Below are positions 34,401 to 42,470 of a DNA stretch of 64,000 bases, piece after piece. Both the position numbers and the translations under genes were made by a program. The notes beneath the pieces were generated by a model. That model had not been told where the DNA came from and searched no databases. It saw nothing but the letters and a program-made list of their open reading frames with translations. The stretch lies in the NCBI RefSeq assembly GCF_003205205.1, contig NZ_QJRL01000018.1, positions 1 through 64,000 of the forward strand, written 5' to 3'. Within the stretch, counting starts at the first letter, position 1; every line of letters begins with the position of its first letter. This stretch comes from Pseudomonas sp. LB-090624. Its GTDB lineage: Bacteria > Pseudomonadota > Gammaproteobacteria > Pseudomonadales > Pseudomonadaceae.

Positions 34401-35585
34401 ATGTCCGAACGACTCCCCGAACCCGATCTCGACTACCTCAAACGCGTGCTGCTGGAAATGCTCGCCATCCCCAGCCCCACCGGCTTCACCGACACCATCG
34501 TGCGCTACGTGGCCGAACGCCTGGATGAGTTGGGCATCCCCTTCGAGCTGACCCGCCGCGGCACCATCCGCGCCACGCTGAAGGGCCGGCAGACCTCGCC
34601 CGACCGCGCAGTGTCGGCCCACCTCGACACCATCGGCGCCAGCGTGCGCCAGTTGCAGGACAACGGCCGCCTGGCGCTGGCACCGGTGGGTTGCTGGTCC
34701 AGCCGCTTTGCCGAAGGTAGCCGGGTCAGCGTATTCACCGATACCGGCGTGTTCCGAGGCAGCGTGCTGCCGCTGATGGCCAGCGGGCATGCCTTCAATA
34801 CCGCCATCGATCAGATGCCGGTGAGCTGGGAGCATGTGGAAGTGCGCCTGGATGCCTACTGCGCCACCCGCGCCGACTGTGAGGCACTGGGGATCAGCAT
34901 CGGTGACTTTGTCGCCTTCGACCCGTTGCCAGAGTTTACCGAAAGCGGCCATATCAGCGCCCGCCACCTGGACGACAAGGCCGGGGTAGCGGCATTGCTG
35001 GCGGCACTGAAGGCTGTGGTGGAAAGCGGTCGCCAGCCGCTGATCGACTGCCACCCGCTGTTCACCATCACCGAGGAAACCGGCTCGGGCGCAGCCGGCG
35101 CGCTGCCTTGGGATGTCAGCGAGTTCGTTGGCATCGACATTGCCCCCGTGGCACCCGGCCAGGCGTCCAGCGAGCATGCGGTGAGCGTGGCCATGCAGGA
35201 CTCGTCCGGGCCTTACGACTACCACCTGTCCCGGCATTTGCTGAAGCTGGCCGGCGACCACGATTTGCCGGTGCGCCGTGACCTGTTTCGCTATTACTTC
35301 AGCGATGCCCATTCGGCAGTGACTGCGGGGCATGATATTCGGACTGCGCTGGTCGCGTTCGGGTGCGATGCCACGCACGGTTACGAACGCACGCATATCG
35401 ACAGCCTGGCGGCGCTGAGCCGGTTGTTGTCGGCGTACCTGCTGAGCCCGCCTGTGTTTGCCAGTGATTCGCAGCCGGCCAATGCATCGTTGGAACGCTT
35501 CAGCCACCAGCTGGAGCACGATGCGCAGATGGAGAGCGACACGCGGGTGCCAGCAGTGGACAGCCTGGTGGGTAACAAGGGCTGA
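34401..35585 (+). CDS. NAGGN-system M42-family metallopeptidase
   Basis: A 394-residue dinuclear-zinc aminopeptidase-like protein. Metal and catalytic motifs are visible in order: VSAHLDTIG, ARHLDDKAG (bridging Asp), TITEETGSG (catalytic Glu pair), GIDIAP, and the terminal YERTHIDSL histidine. It is found with NAGGN genes in many bacteria and is presumed to process or turn over the dipeptide. That role is inferred from context. CCGGAGG lies 8 bases before ATG 34401. It is separated from ngg by a 117-bp REP pair, so its expression may be lower or separate. Confidence 0.9.
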   Translation: MSERLPEPDLDYLKRVLLEMLAIPSPTGFTDTIVRYVAERLDELGIPFELTRRGTIRATLKGRQTSPDRAVSAHLDTIGASVRQLQDNGRLALAPVGCWSSRFAEGSRVSVFTDTGVFRGSVLPLMASGHAFNTAIDQMPVSWEHVEVRLDAYCATRADCEALGISIGDFVAFDPLPEFTESGHISARHLDDKAGVAALLAALKAVVESGRQPLIDCHPLFTITEETGSGAAGALPWDVSEFVGIDIAPVAPGQASSEHAVSVAMQDSSGPYDYHLSRHLLKLAGDHDLPVRRDLFRYYFSDAHSAVTAGHDIRTALVAFGCDATHGYERTHIDSLAALSRLLSAYLLSPPVFASDSQPANASLERFSHQLEHDAQMESDTRVPAVDSLVGNKG

Positions 35586-35592
35586 GGGGTTC

Positions 35593-35612
35593 GGGGCCGC
35601 CCATGCGGCCCC
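35593..35612 (+). terminator. Hairpin after the M42 peptidase gene
   Basis: A perfect 8-bp stem GGGGCCGC / GCGGCCCC with loop CCAT, 7 bp after the peptidase stop, followed by AAATTCCCC with no U-run. It is likely a 3' end stabiliser or weak terminator. Confidence 0.5.
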
Positions 35613-35669
35613 AAATTCCCCAAGGTTTCGCGTAGCATGCCTGCACCCATACCCAAGACGCCGCCCACC

Positions 35670-35897
35670 ATGCTGATCCCCTATGACCAACTGCAAGCAG
35701 AAACCCTAACCCGCCTGATCGAGGACTTCGTTACCCGCGACGGCACCGACAACGGCGACGACACCCCGCTGGAAACCCGCGTGCTGCGGGTACGCCAGGC
35801 ATTGGCCAAGGGGCAGGCGTTCATTTTGTTCGACCCAGAGAGCCAGCAGTGCCAGTTGCTGGCCAAGCACGATGTGCCCCGCGAACTGCTCGACTAG
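35670..35897 (+). CDS. YheU-family protein
   Basis: A 75-residue protein matching the small YheU family (MLIPYDQLQAETLTRLIEDF, VTRDGTD, then LETRVLRVRQAL and a short C-terminal strand region). The family is widespread in gammaproteobacteria and has no firmly known function. ATG 35670 is chosen because the family starts at MLIP. The 11 upstream in-frame residues are Pro/Thr-rich and atypical. It is convergent with rsmI, 51 bp away. Confidence 0.85.
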   Translation: MLIPYDQLQAETLTRLIEDFVTRDGTDNGDDTPLETRVLRVRQALAKGQAFILFDPESQQCQLLAKHDVPRELLD

Positions 35898-35948
35898 CCG
35901 GCCCGGCCCCATCGCGGACACGACTGCGTAGGGAGGCTGCAGGCAACA

Positions 35949-36128
35949 TCAGGCCTCGCCTCGCTTGGCCTCCTTGATACGCTTGTACACCTCCGCCCGG
36001 TGCACCGGCACCGAGCGCGGTGCGTCCACGCCAAAACGCACCACACCGTCCCGGACATCCGCCACCATGATGCGGATGTTATCGCCAATCACGATGATTT
36101 CCCCCACTTCGCGCCCGATTACCAACAT
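35949..36128 (-). CDS. rsmI: CsrA/RsmA-family translational regulator RsmI
   Basis: A 59-residue CsrA-type RNA-binding protein. The reading starts MLVIGREVGEIIVIGDNIRI and continues MVADVRDGVVRFGVDAPRSV, then PVHRAEVYKRIKEAKRGEA. The family keeps the MLxxxRxxGE start, IxIMV core, VRxGVDAP and VHRxEVY, including the RNA-contact arginine of the PVHR loop. Such dimers bind GGA motifs in leaders and block translation under Gac-Rsm control. P. putida has three, RsmA, RsmE and RsmI. I assign RsmI from the MLVIGREVGE start and the YheU neighbour. Codon 5-9 GREVGE differs from RsmA's TRRVGE. Confidence 0.9.
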   Translation of the reverse strand: MLVIGREVGEIIVIGDNIRIMVADVRDGVVRFGVDAPRSVPVHRAEVYKRIKEAKRGEA

Positions 36129-36333
36129 GTTCCGATACTCCTGCCAAAGGGAAAACCGGAGACTGCCTGCCAGGCATTCGGCTACTCAATAGCTCCCCTG
36201 CAATTCAGAAGGGCCCTACATTTCAGGGTAACTTCCCCTACAGACTATTCCTCGTGAGTGGGGCTGAGCGCGCATTTTCACCAGCATATCGGCCTTGCGC
36301 TGCGAAGAGGCCGGTACCCGCGATACACCAATG

Positions 36334-36361
36334 GAATCTTTCGCAAGCGGCGCCGGTCCGA
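36334..36361 (+). promoter_or_regulatory. Possible AlgU/RpoE-type promoter upstream of DUF3309 gene
   Basis: GAATCT (36334-36339), 17 bases, then TCCGA (36357-36361) resembles the AlgU consensus GAACTT-N16/17-TCTGA with two changes in the -35 box and one in the -10. It lies about 60 bp before ATG 36420. The match is imperfect, so this is a candidate only. Confidence 0.35.
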
Positions 36362-36419
36362 TTTATCAAGAGGCCTGCAATTCGAGGCCCTTGCCCCTCA
36401 ACCACGCAAGGACTCCACC

Positions 36420-36572
36420 ATGACCACGATCCTTATCATCATCCTGATTCTGCTGCTGATCGGTGGCTTACCGGTCTTCCCCCACTCGCGTAGCTGGGGC
36501 TATGGCCCATCCGGCATTATTGGCGTGGTATTGGTGATTCTGCTGGTCTTGCTGTTGCTCGGGATGATATGA
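36420..36572 (+). CDS. DUF3309-family small membrane protein
   Basis: A 50-residue protein with two hydrophobic segments (MTTILIIILILLLIGGLPVF and GIIGVVLVILLVLLLLGMI) joined by HSRSWGYGPSG. This is the DUF3309 pattern, common as tiny inner-membrane proteins in proteobacteria and often stress-associated. No function is established to my knowledge. AAGGA lies before ATG 36420. The 290 bp upstream back onto rsmI and carry the possible AlgU-type site. Confidence 0.88.
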   Translation: MTTILIIILILLLIGGLPVFPHSRSWGYGPSGIIGVVLVILLVLLLLGMI

Positions 36573-36645
36573 CCCGATGCGGACAGCCACTTCAGGCAAC
36601 TGCTGAAGGAGCGTGGCAGGCGGGTAGCAACACCCGCTTGTCATC

Positions 36646-37809
36646 CTAAAGGTCCGCATCGAACACGATCGTCACCACGGCCTGATACTCGGTACCAGGC
36701 AACATATCCTGATCCGGGGTGTGGCCGCGAGGGTATACATGAAAATGCAACTGCCCTTGGCTACCGGTCACACCTTCAGGCGGGACTTCCAGGCTCATGG
36801 CGTTCCCAGCCCCGCCAAAGGCCATTGCCTGCCGGTTGAGCGAGCGACCATGGTAGGTAACACCCGGCAAGGTCATTGCCAGCGACAGCGGTAGGTCATG
36901 GCCTTTGGCCGACCGTAGATTGCACGTGCTGCCCAACCCGGTGCTGCACAGGGCCCACACTTGGAATGGCCCGCTGGCAGTCAGGCTGAACGCTACGTCC
37001 TTTTCCAGTTTGTCTGCCTTGCCCTGCCCTCGGCTAAGTTGCCCACGAGCCTGAGGCGGCTCCAGCGCCACCTGCTCGGAACCCGGCTCAAAACGCACCT
37101 CAAGGTCATGCACCACCTCAAGTGTAACGTTGATCGCGATTGAATCTGCGGTGAGCGCGGAGACCGTTCGGCTCGAGCCAAGGCCTATCTCCCTGTCGGG
37201 GCCTACCGAATAGACCACCCGCCCGCGGTATACGCCCGACTTCAAGCTCGCCGGCAAAGGCGTCTTCAGCCGGTAACCCAGCGTAAGGTGGCTGACATGG
37301 TGAATGCTTGCACGCGCGGCGTTGAGGTTGGCCCAACACCCACTGCTGGCCACCGACCACAGGAACAACCGATGCGCCGCGCTCGCCAACGCAACCTGGC
37401 AACCACTCGAGTCCAGGCCCGTGCGCGCCGCAAGCGTGGGCGCCCCATCGTCCGAACTCACTGCGCCGCCCAGGTGGGTAATGGCAAAGTCCATGCTGAC
37501 CTGCTCACCGGTCTGATCACGGACCATCAGCAGCGGCGTCGGCTGAACAGGTGCCGAGAGGTAGAAACCGTCCGCGCCCTCGCCATCGACTGTCTTGGCG
37601 TATTCAACATTCACGTCCAGCAGGCTCTGCAGTGGATCAGCACAAAGCTGCGGCAGCTGGGTGCAAACAGGGGAAGACCGCGGTGTCAGGTTTTCGAACT
37701 GCCGGGTGTCGCCGCGGTAACGCAGGTCAAGCGTGATGTCGGCAGCCTGCGCCCACGATGCACCAAACCCGCCGACCAGCAGCGCCAGCATTGCACATTT
37801 ACCAGCCAT
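36646..37809 (-). CDS. Alpha-fimbrial tip/minor subunit (CfaE/CblD-like)
   Basis: A 387-residue exported protein with signal peptide (MAGKCAMLALLVGGFG, cleavage after AQA). It sits last in a chaperone-usher operon of the CS1/CFA-I (alpha) type, where the last gene encodes the tip-located minor subunit. The C-terminal half (DLEVRFEPGSEQVAL to the final EYQAVVTIVFDADL) has the pilin-domain beta pattern. The N-terminal half would be the adhesin domain, with Cys pairs. ATG 37809 is preceded by AGAGG. A GTG at 37824 overlapping the chaperone stop is the alternative. Confidence 0.75.
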   Translation of the reverse strand: MAGKCAMLALLVGGFGASWAQAADITLDLRYRGDTRQFENLTPRSSPVCTQLPQLCADPLQSLLDVNVEYAKTVDGEGADGFYLSAPVQPTPLLMVRDQTGEQVSMDFAITHLGGAVSSDDGAPTLAARTGLDSSGCQVALASAAHRLFLWSVASSGCWANLNAARASIHHVSHLTLGYRLKTPLPASLKSGVYRGRVVYSVGPDREIGLGSSRTVSALTADSIAINVTLEVVHDLEVRFEPGSEQVALEPPQARGQLSRGQGKADKLEKDVAFSLTASGPFQVWALCSTGLGSTCNLRSAKGHDLPLSLAMTLPGVTYHGRSLNRQAMAFGGAGNAMSLEVPPEGVTGSQGQLHFHVYPRGHTPDQDMLPGTEYQAVVTIVFDADL

Positions 37810-37820
37810 GCCTGGACCTC

Positions 37821-38573
37821 TCACCCTGCCTTCAAATCGATGGCTTTGCGCGCATCGCCTTCCACCAGCTCGAAGCGGTATTCGACACCGGTTTTTTCGA
37901 TGAACTCGCGCGTGCGCCCAGGGCGAAGATGGTGCTTGGCCGGGTGATCACAGTCGTCATCGCCCCGCACACAGGTCTGGACATTGTCGAGCAGCACCGT
38001 GGCATTACCCGCGTTGCGCACGGTCCACTTTCCGCCCGCTCGCTCGATCGAGGTCTGATACTGCGTGGCAGTAGGCTTGGCGATCAGGATGGTGCCGTAG
38101 CCAGCCAGAAACTGCACACCGGCATTGAGCTCATTGCGGTAAGCCTCAAGTTCCGCATCGTCCAGTGCAAAGCTGTCATCCTGCTCCGGTAGCACTGGCA
38201 CGAAACGCAGCCGGTAGTAACGCTCTTGAGCCCGCTCACCGCGATACAGCAACCGGACTGCCTGCATGCCACGTGCCGGGATGATCATCCGCGCAGGGCT
38301 GGCAACAACGCTGCGCTGGTCGAACGGCAACTCATCGACGTCCACTTCACGCGGCTCGCCTTCGCCGTCGTATACCAGCTCCAGCACGCTGACCTTGACG
38401 AACGCGGTACTGTCCCCACGGTTGTAGATGCGTTTGGCATAGGTACCCTTGCCCGGCTCGAGGTAGTCATACAAGGCCCCGACATCCAGCTGTGGCCCGG
38501 CCTTGGCAAACCCTGGCAGCAGCAGCAGCACGACGAACAACAAACGTGATAAGTAAAATGTGAACCTTTGCAT
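37821..38573 (-). CDS. Alpha-fimbrial periplasmic chaperone (CfaA/CblB-like)
   Basis: A 250-residue exported protein with signal peptide (LLFVVLLLLPGFAKA). The two immunoglobulin-like domains show chaperone features: AKRIYNRGDSTAFVKVSVLE in the first domain and VVASPARMIIPARGMQAVRL, where the Arg-containing strand contacts the subunit, then YYRLRFVPVLPEQ. It donates a strand to fold fimbrial subunits in the periplasm. ATG 38573 has AGAGG at proper distance. The upstream MLCKQRSK extension lacks one. The gene lies directly after the usher. Confidence 0.85.
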   Translation of the reverse strand: MQRFTFYLSRLLFVVLLLLPGFAKAGPQLDVGALYDYLEPGKGTYAKRIYNRGDSTAFVKVSVLELVYDGEGEPREVDVDELPFDQRSVVASPARMIIPARGMQAVRLLYRGERAQERYYRLRFVPVLPEQDDSFALDDAELEAYRNELNAGVQFLAGYGTILIAKPTATQYQTSIERAGGKWTVRNAGNATVLLDNVQTCVRGDDDCDHPAKHHLRPGRTREFIEKTGVEYRFELVEGDARKAIDLKAG

Positions 38574-38648
38574 CTTCGACCTCTGTTTGCACAACATCCA
38601 ATCCTGGCCCGGGATCAGGCCCTCTAAAGCGACAGGCTGAAAGCCGGT

Positions 38649-41117
38649 TCAGCCCATACGCGGTACACAGCGCTGATCACCGACGATCAGCAAGTCATCG
38701 TCGCGGTCAAAGTGGTCCGGCGGTAATGTCAGAAGGCAGCTGCCTGCCGTGCCATGGCGAATTTCCAGGGTGGGCCGGGCCTCACTCATTTCGACGCTGA
38801 AATAGCCATCCACCTCGACCACCGTGCGGCCCGCGTCATTGATCACATGTGCGCCTTGCAGCGGCTGGCCTTGGCCGTCGAGCAGCCGGCCAAACACAGT
38901 GACCGTTCGCATGACTTTCACCGCGTGATAGCCCACCCCACCGCGGTTGAGGTGATAGTCGACAGCAAGGGGCTGGATCTGCGCTGGCGGCATGTCCTTC
39001 GCGTCGAAGTCGAAGCGCACATGACCAGACTTGAATGCCGTCACCGGCACGATATTGCGCCCGGGGCGGAGTATTGCACTCATGCCCTGGCCATCGTTGG
39101 CGCGTAGCTTCACACCTTGCAGGTCGGTTTCGACATCGATGATCAGGCCGGCATCGAGCGGCAGGTTTTGGCCCCCCATGGCCAGCTTCCCGGCGCCCAG
39201 CGCCAAGGTGCTTTCCAGGTTGAGGCCACCGCTGAGGTTATCGTTGAACGATGAAGTCTGGGCATAGGCATCGCCCTGCAATGCCTGGCTGCGAAAGCGC
39301 CCATTGGCGGCCAGGCTGGTGCCATAGCCGTCGAGCGTTGCGCTGCCCCCCAGGCTATGCACTGGGCCCAGGTCGACGTCCTGCCTGTACCACAGCGAAG
39401 CGTACGGGTCGTTACCCCCCTCACGCGAGGCGCGGCTACCGACATCGACCCCAAGCTGCTTGCCGTCGCGCTCGAGCTTCATGCTGACAGCGACGTTAAT
39501 GCCGCGGCTGCGGACACCGGCACTGCTGCGCGTGCCGGGCCTGTCGAACAGTGACAGGCGAACACTGCTCTGATGCCCCCGCAGTTTTCCGTAGAACGCC
39601 CAGCTGAGGTCGGCACCCAGCCCGCTGGCCGAGCCCGCACTGTGTTCCAGGCGCAGCGTTGCTGAACTGCGCGAGGTTACCCGCTGGTTGATCGAAAACG
39701 CGGTGCGGCTGCGCACCTGCCGCTGTGAACGATCGTCGCGTTCCTGACCGCTGGGCTCAAGCCAGGTCTGGTTATGACTTAGCAACAACGAGCCCGTGGG
39801 GTGGGTATAGGTCAACTGCAGATCACCGCCATTGCCCAGACCTTGGGTTTGATTAAGGCTGGCGTACAGCTTGAAGCGCTCATGGACATCCCAGTCCAGC
39901 GAGGTACCCAATTGCAGGTCAGCGCCGACCTGTTGCATCGACAACCCCAGCACCGCAGCCGGGTGCAGCAGATAATTGGTGAGGGCCCCGAGCGCCAGGC
40001 CCTGTTCGCGATGGCTATCCCAGTTACTCAGCAACTCGAGCTGCTGGCCCAGGTACAGGTTGTAGCGCCAGCGGCTATCGAGGTTCTGCCAGCGGCTGGG
40101 CTTGTAGATGGACACTTCGCTACGCGAGGTCTCCAGGCCGTCTTCGAGCAAGCGCAGCTCGACATCGTAGATGCCGCCGGGCAACACCCGCGTGTCGAGT
40201 GCCTGTAAACCAGGCTGTACCGGCTGACTGTTGATCAGCGAACCATTGCGATAGATTTCGACGATACCCGGGCGGTTGGGCGTGACGTAGACAGGGATGG
40301 CGCTGGCTTGGCCATTGTCGACCAGCAGGCTGTCACTGCTGCCCAGCATCAAGCCAAGCGTGCTGTCAGGGCGACGCCCCAGGAGCGTTGGCTGGCGCAC
40401 CAGGCCTTCTGCGCCAGTAGAGAAGTAGCCCAGCCGAAAGAAGTGCTCTTCGTGCATGCGCTCTGCGTAAAGCTGGTTCATGCGGTAACGCACATCGCCT
40501 TGCTCAGCTGGACTACGATCAACGCGTGCCTCGGCCAGCGTGGTCCAGTCATGCAGATTGCCCTGGCCGAGCAGGCCGATTCTGCCCGAGGTCTGTTCAC
40601 CATCATTCACCAGATTCAGTTGATTACGCAGCAGCAACCCGGTGCTGCCCTGCTCTGGGAGACGGTGATAGCGCGCGTCCTGCTCCAGTTTCTCGGCATT
40701 GGAGGTGAGCAGCGACAGCTGCGAATTGGCCAGGCTGTAATGGATAGCCTGCAACCCGTCCGGGCAGTTTTGCAGGCAGTCGCCCAGCATGCGTCCGCCC
40801 TCCAGCCGTTGAAGCCATAACTGGCGCACTGTGGCAGGCTCTGTGCTCTGCTCGGTGTCGGTAAATGCCAGTAATTGCACACGGTTATCACGGCTCAGCA
40901 CGACCATGGCATCACCCAGGTAGCGCTGATCCAGCTCGACTCGCACTGCAAGTGGCACCTCGAAAAAGTGCGCCTCGAAGTCGTCTGGCAAACGCCCGAA
41001 CGTGTTCAGGCCATTAGCATCAGGCTCGCGTTCAGCCAACACTTCGAAAGGGAAGAGGCAAGCAGCACCCAGCAACCAAGCAGCGAGTGCACGGCCGGGT
41101 GCAGCAAACTGGAACAT
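38649..41117 (-). CDS. Alpha-fimbrial outer-membrane usher (CfaC/TcfC-like)
   Basis: An 822-residue outer-membrane usher with signal peptide (LAAWLLGAACLFPFEVLA). Middle residues form the beta-barrel (repeated alternating strands such as SDSLLVDNGQASAIPVYVTP, GIYDVELRLLEDG). The C-terminal part has the plug/CTD-like segments ending in a cysteine-containing SCLLTLPPD and DQRCVPRMG. Length and layout match class-5/alpha ushers more than the FimD type. It threads fimbrial subunits out of the cell. It is third in the operon after two pilin-like genes, with the chaperone next. Confidence 0.85.
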   Translation of the reverse strand: MFQFAAPGRALAAWLLGAACLFPFEVLAEREPDANGLNTFGRLPDDFEAHFFEVPLAVRVELDQRYLGDAMVVLSRDNRVQLLAFTDTEQSTEPATVRQLWLQRLEGGRMLGDCLQNCPDGLQAIHYSLANSQLSLLTSNAEKLEQDARYHRLPEQGSTGLLLRNQLNLVNDGEQTSGRIGLLGQGNLHDWTTLAEARVDRSPAEQGDVRYRMNQLYAERMHEEHFFRLGYFSTGAEGLVRQPTLLGRRPDSTLGLMLGSSDSLLVDNGQASAIPVYVTPNRPGIVEIYRNGSLINSQPVQPGLQALDTRVLPGGIYDVELRLLEDGLETSRSEVSIYKPSRWQNLDSRWRYNLYLGQQLELLSNWDSHREQGLALGALTNYLLHPAAVLGLSMQQVGADLQLGTSLDWDVHERFKLYASLNQTQGLGNGGDLQLTYTHPTGSLLLSHNQTWLEPSGQERDDRSQRQVRSRTAFSINQRVTSRSSATLRLEHSAGSASGLGADLSWAFYGKLRGHQSSVRLSLFDRPGTRSSAGVRSRGINVAVSMKLERDGKQLGVDVGSRASREGGNDPYASLWYRQDVDLGPVHSLGGSATLDGYGTSLAANGRFRSQALQGDAYAQTSSFNDNLSGGLNLESTLALGAGKLAMGGQNLPLDAGLIIDVETDLQGVKLRANDGQGMSAILRPGRNIVPVTAFKSGHVRFDFDAKDMPPAQIQPLAVDYHLNRGGVGYHAVKVMRTVTVFGRLLDGQGQPLQGAHVINDAGRTVVEVDGYFSVEMSEARPTLEIRHGTAGSCLLTLPPDHFDRDDDLLIVGDQRCVPRMG

Positions 41118-41192
41118 GATTCAATCCACATCAACACCTGCCCCACCGCTGGACAACATCCGACGGGGTGGAGGCAGGCGGCACTGCATCGA

Positions 41193-41687
41193 TCAAAGGC
41201 TGGTGGAGGACGTCTCAAACAACACTTTCACGACCCCGTTATAATCACCCTTCACAAAACCGCCTTCAGGCTTTACAGCTTCAAAGGCAATAGGCAGTTC
41301 TTTACCGCCTTTGGCATCTTCGGCGTCCATGACCTCCTGAGGCGCGAGCGTCAATGGCTTATCCCCTACCGTGATGACCAGCGCAATCTTCTGGTCAACG
41401 TTACTCTGCTCTTGCAACTCTGCGGTTTGCAGCAACTTCGCCTGAATGGCGCCGACATCACTCTGGGCCATGAAATTTTCAGTCACTTTCGTGAATTGCT
41501 CGGCCTGCGGCTGATACTCAAGCGTCACGCCGTCTCGAACCCAATCACCGACAGGTTCCACGGAAAAGTCATTGCCGGGAATGACTGCCGTTACAGAAAT
41601 GTCATGGCTGATCGGCTCAGGAGCAGCGGCGACAGCGACACCGGCAAACATCGCAAAGAATGGAATAGCCAATACAGAGGATTTCAT
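41193..41687 (-). CDS. CS1-type fimbrial major subunit
   Basis: A 164-residue exported protein with signal peptide (MKSSVLAIPFFAMFAGVAVA). The mature N-terminus (APEPISHDISVTAVIPGNDF) is the donor-strand-like segment typical of CS1/CFA-I major pilins, and the C-terminus ends VKGDYNGVVKVLFETSS, the usual G-strand of alpha pilins. AAGGAA lies just before ATG 41687. It is the second of two pilin-like genes. GC content is slightly lower than in the flanking housekeeping genes. It is likely the most abundant subunit because its match to CfaB-type proteins is the clearer. Confidence 0.82.
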   Translation of the reverse strand: MKSSVLAIPFFAMFAGVAVAAAPEPISHDISVTAVIPGNDFSVEPVGDWVRDGVTLEYQPQAEQFTKVTENFMAQSDVGAIQAKLLQTAELQEQSNVDQKIALVITVGDKPLTLAPQEVMDAEDAKGGKELPIAFEAVKPEGGFVKGDYNGVVKVLFETSSTSL

Positions 41688-41756
41688 ATCAAATTTCCTT
41701 CAACGGTTGCACATTATCAATAACAGGGACGCGGGAGCGCCCGCCTGAAACGAGGA

Positions 41757-42242
41757 TCAGGGCGCACCCGTTTCAAACATCAAAGTGGCGTGGGTGATGT
41801 AGGTGCCGGGCATGCGAACCGTGGATGCCTCTGCCATGGGATAAAACCTGAATTCAATGGTTTTTCCTTCAGCGGCTTCAGCAGCACTGACGATTTCAAC
41901 CGGCGTGGTACCCATGACAAGGCGATTCAGCGAGATATAGTAACGGCGCTGAAATTCAGCTCCGCCTACCCGTTTGAACCGGTAGAAGGGACTGTCCGTT
42001 TTCGCGTAAATAGGCCCGTAGGTACTTTTTACAAATACATCTTTCTTGATTTGTTTGAAGACGAGCCGGCTCGGGTCATATTCCGCCCGAAGTTCGTCGT
42101 CCCACCAATTATCCACCGAGGTCACTTGAAATTCAGGTGTCGAAACGACAGCCTGAACACTGACGTCCTGAGGTATTTCCTTGGCCCCTGCGGCCCCCAC
42201 CGTCAGCAGCAGGGCGCAGGCGGTAAAACAACGTAACTTCAT
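41757..42242 (-). CDS. Second CS1-type fimbrial subunit
   Basis: A 161-residue exported protein with signal peptide (MKLRCFTACALLLTVGAAG). After cleavage the IPQDVSVQAVVSTPEFQVTS segment mirrors the donor-strand segment of the adjacent pilin, and the end ITHATLMFETGAP mirrors its last strand. Internal sequence is very different (WWDDELRAEYDPSRLVFKQI), so it is a paralogue and not a duplicate. It opens the five-gene fimbrial operon. It could be an alternative major subunit or a base subunit. Confidence 0.75.
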   Translation of the reverse strand: MKLRCFTACALLLTVGAAGAKEIPQDVSVQAVVSTPEFQVTSVDNWWDDELRAEYDPSRLVFKQIKKDVFVKSTYGPIYAKTDSPFYRFKRVGGAEFQRRYYISLNRLVMGTTPVEIVSAAEAAEGKTIEFRFYPMAEASTVRMPGTYITHATLMFETGAP

Positions 42243-42353
42243 TGAGCAGTCCCCAAATGTGCCGGCATTTATCGATGCCCGTATGACAGGCGGGAACTTT
42301 ACGAGTAGGGCATCAATGCGTATGTAGGTGTTTTCTGAGTGACTGCGGAAATG

Positions 42354-42378
42354 AAAACGCCCCGACGGTCGGGGCGTT
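42354..42378 (-). terminator. Terminator for the SDR gene
   Basis: AACGCCCCGA (42356-42365), loop CGG, TCGGGGCGTT (42369-42378). On the minus strand the stem is followed by UUUU. It lies about 90 bp beyond the stop of the SDR gene at 42471 and before the fimbrial promoter region, insulating the two. Confidence 0.8.
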
Positions 42379-42470
42379 CTTGGATGCTGCGGCTTGACGC
42401 ATCAGCTGGCTTGGTCTTGTCGGGAGCAGGCCTTCCCCCCCTGCCCCGGGTCAGTGCTTCTGCAGAACAT

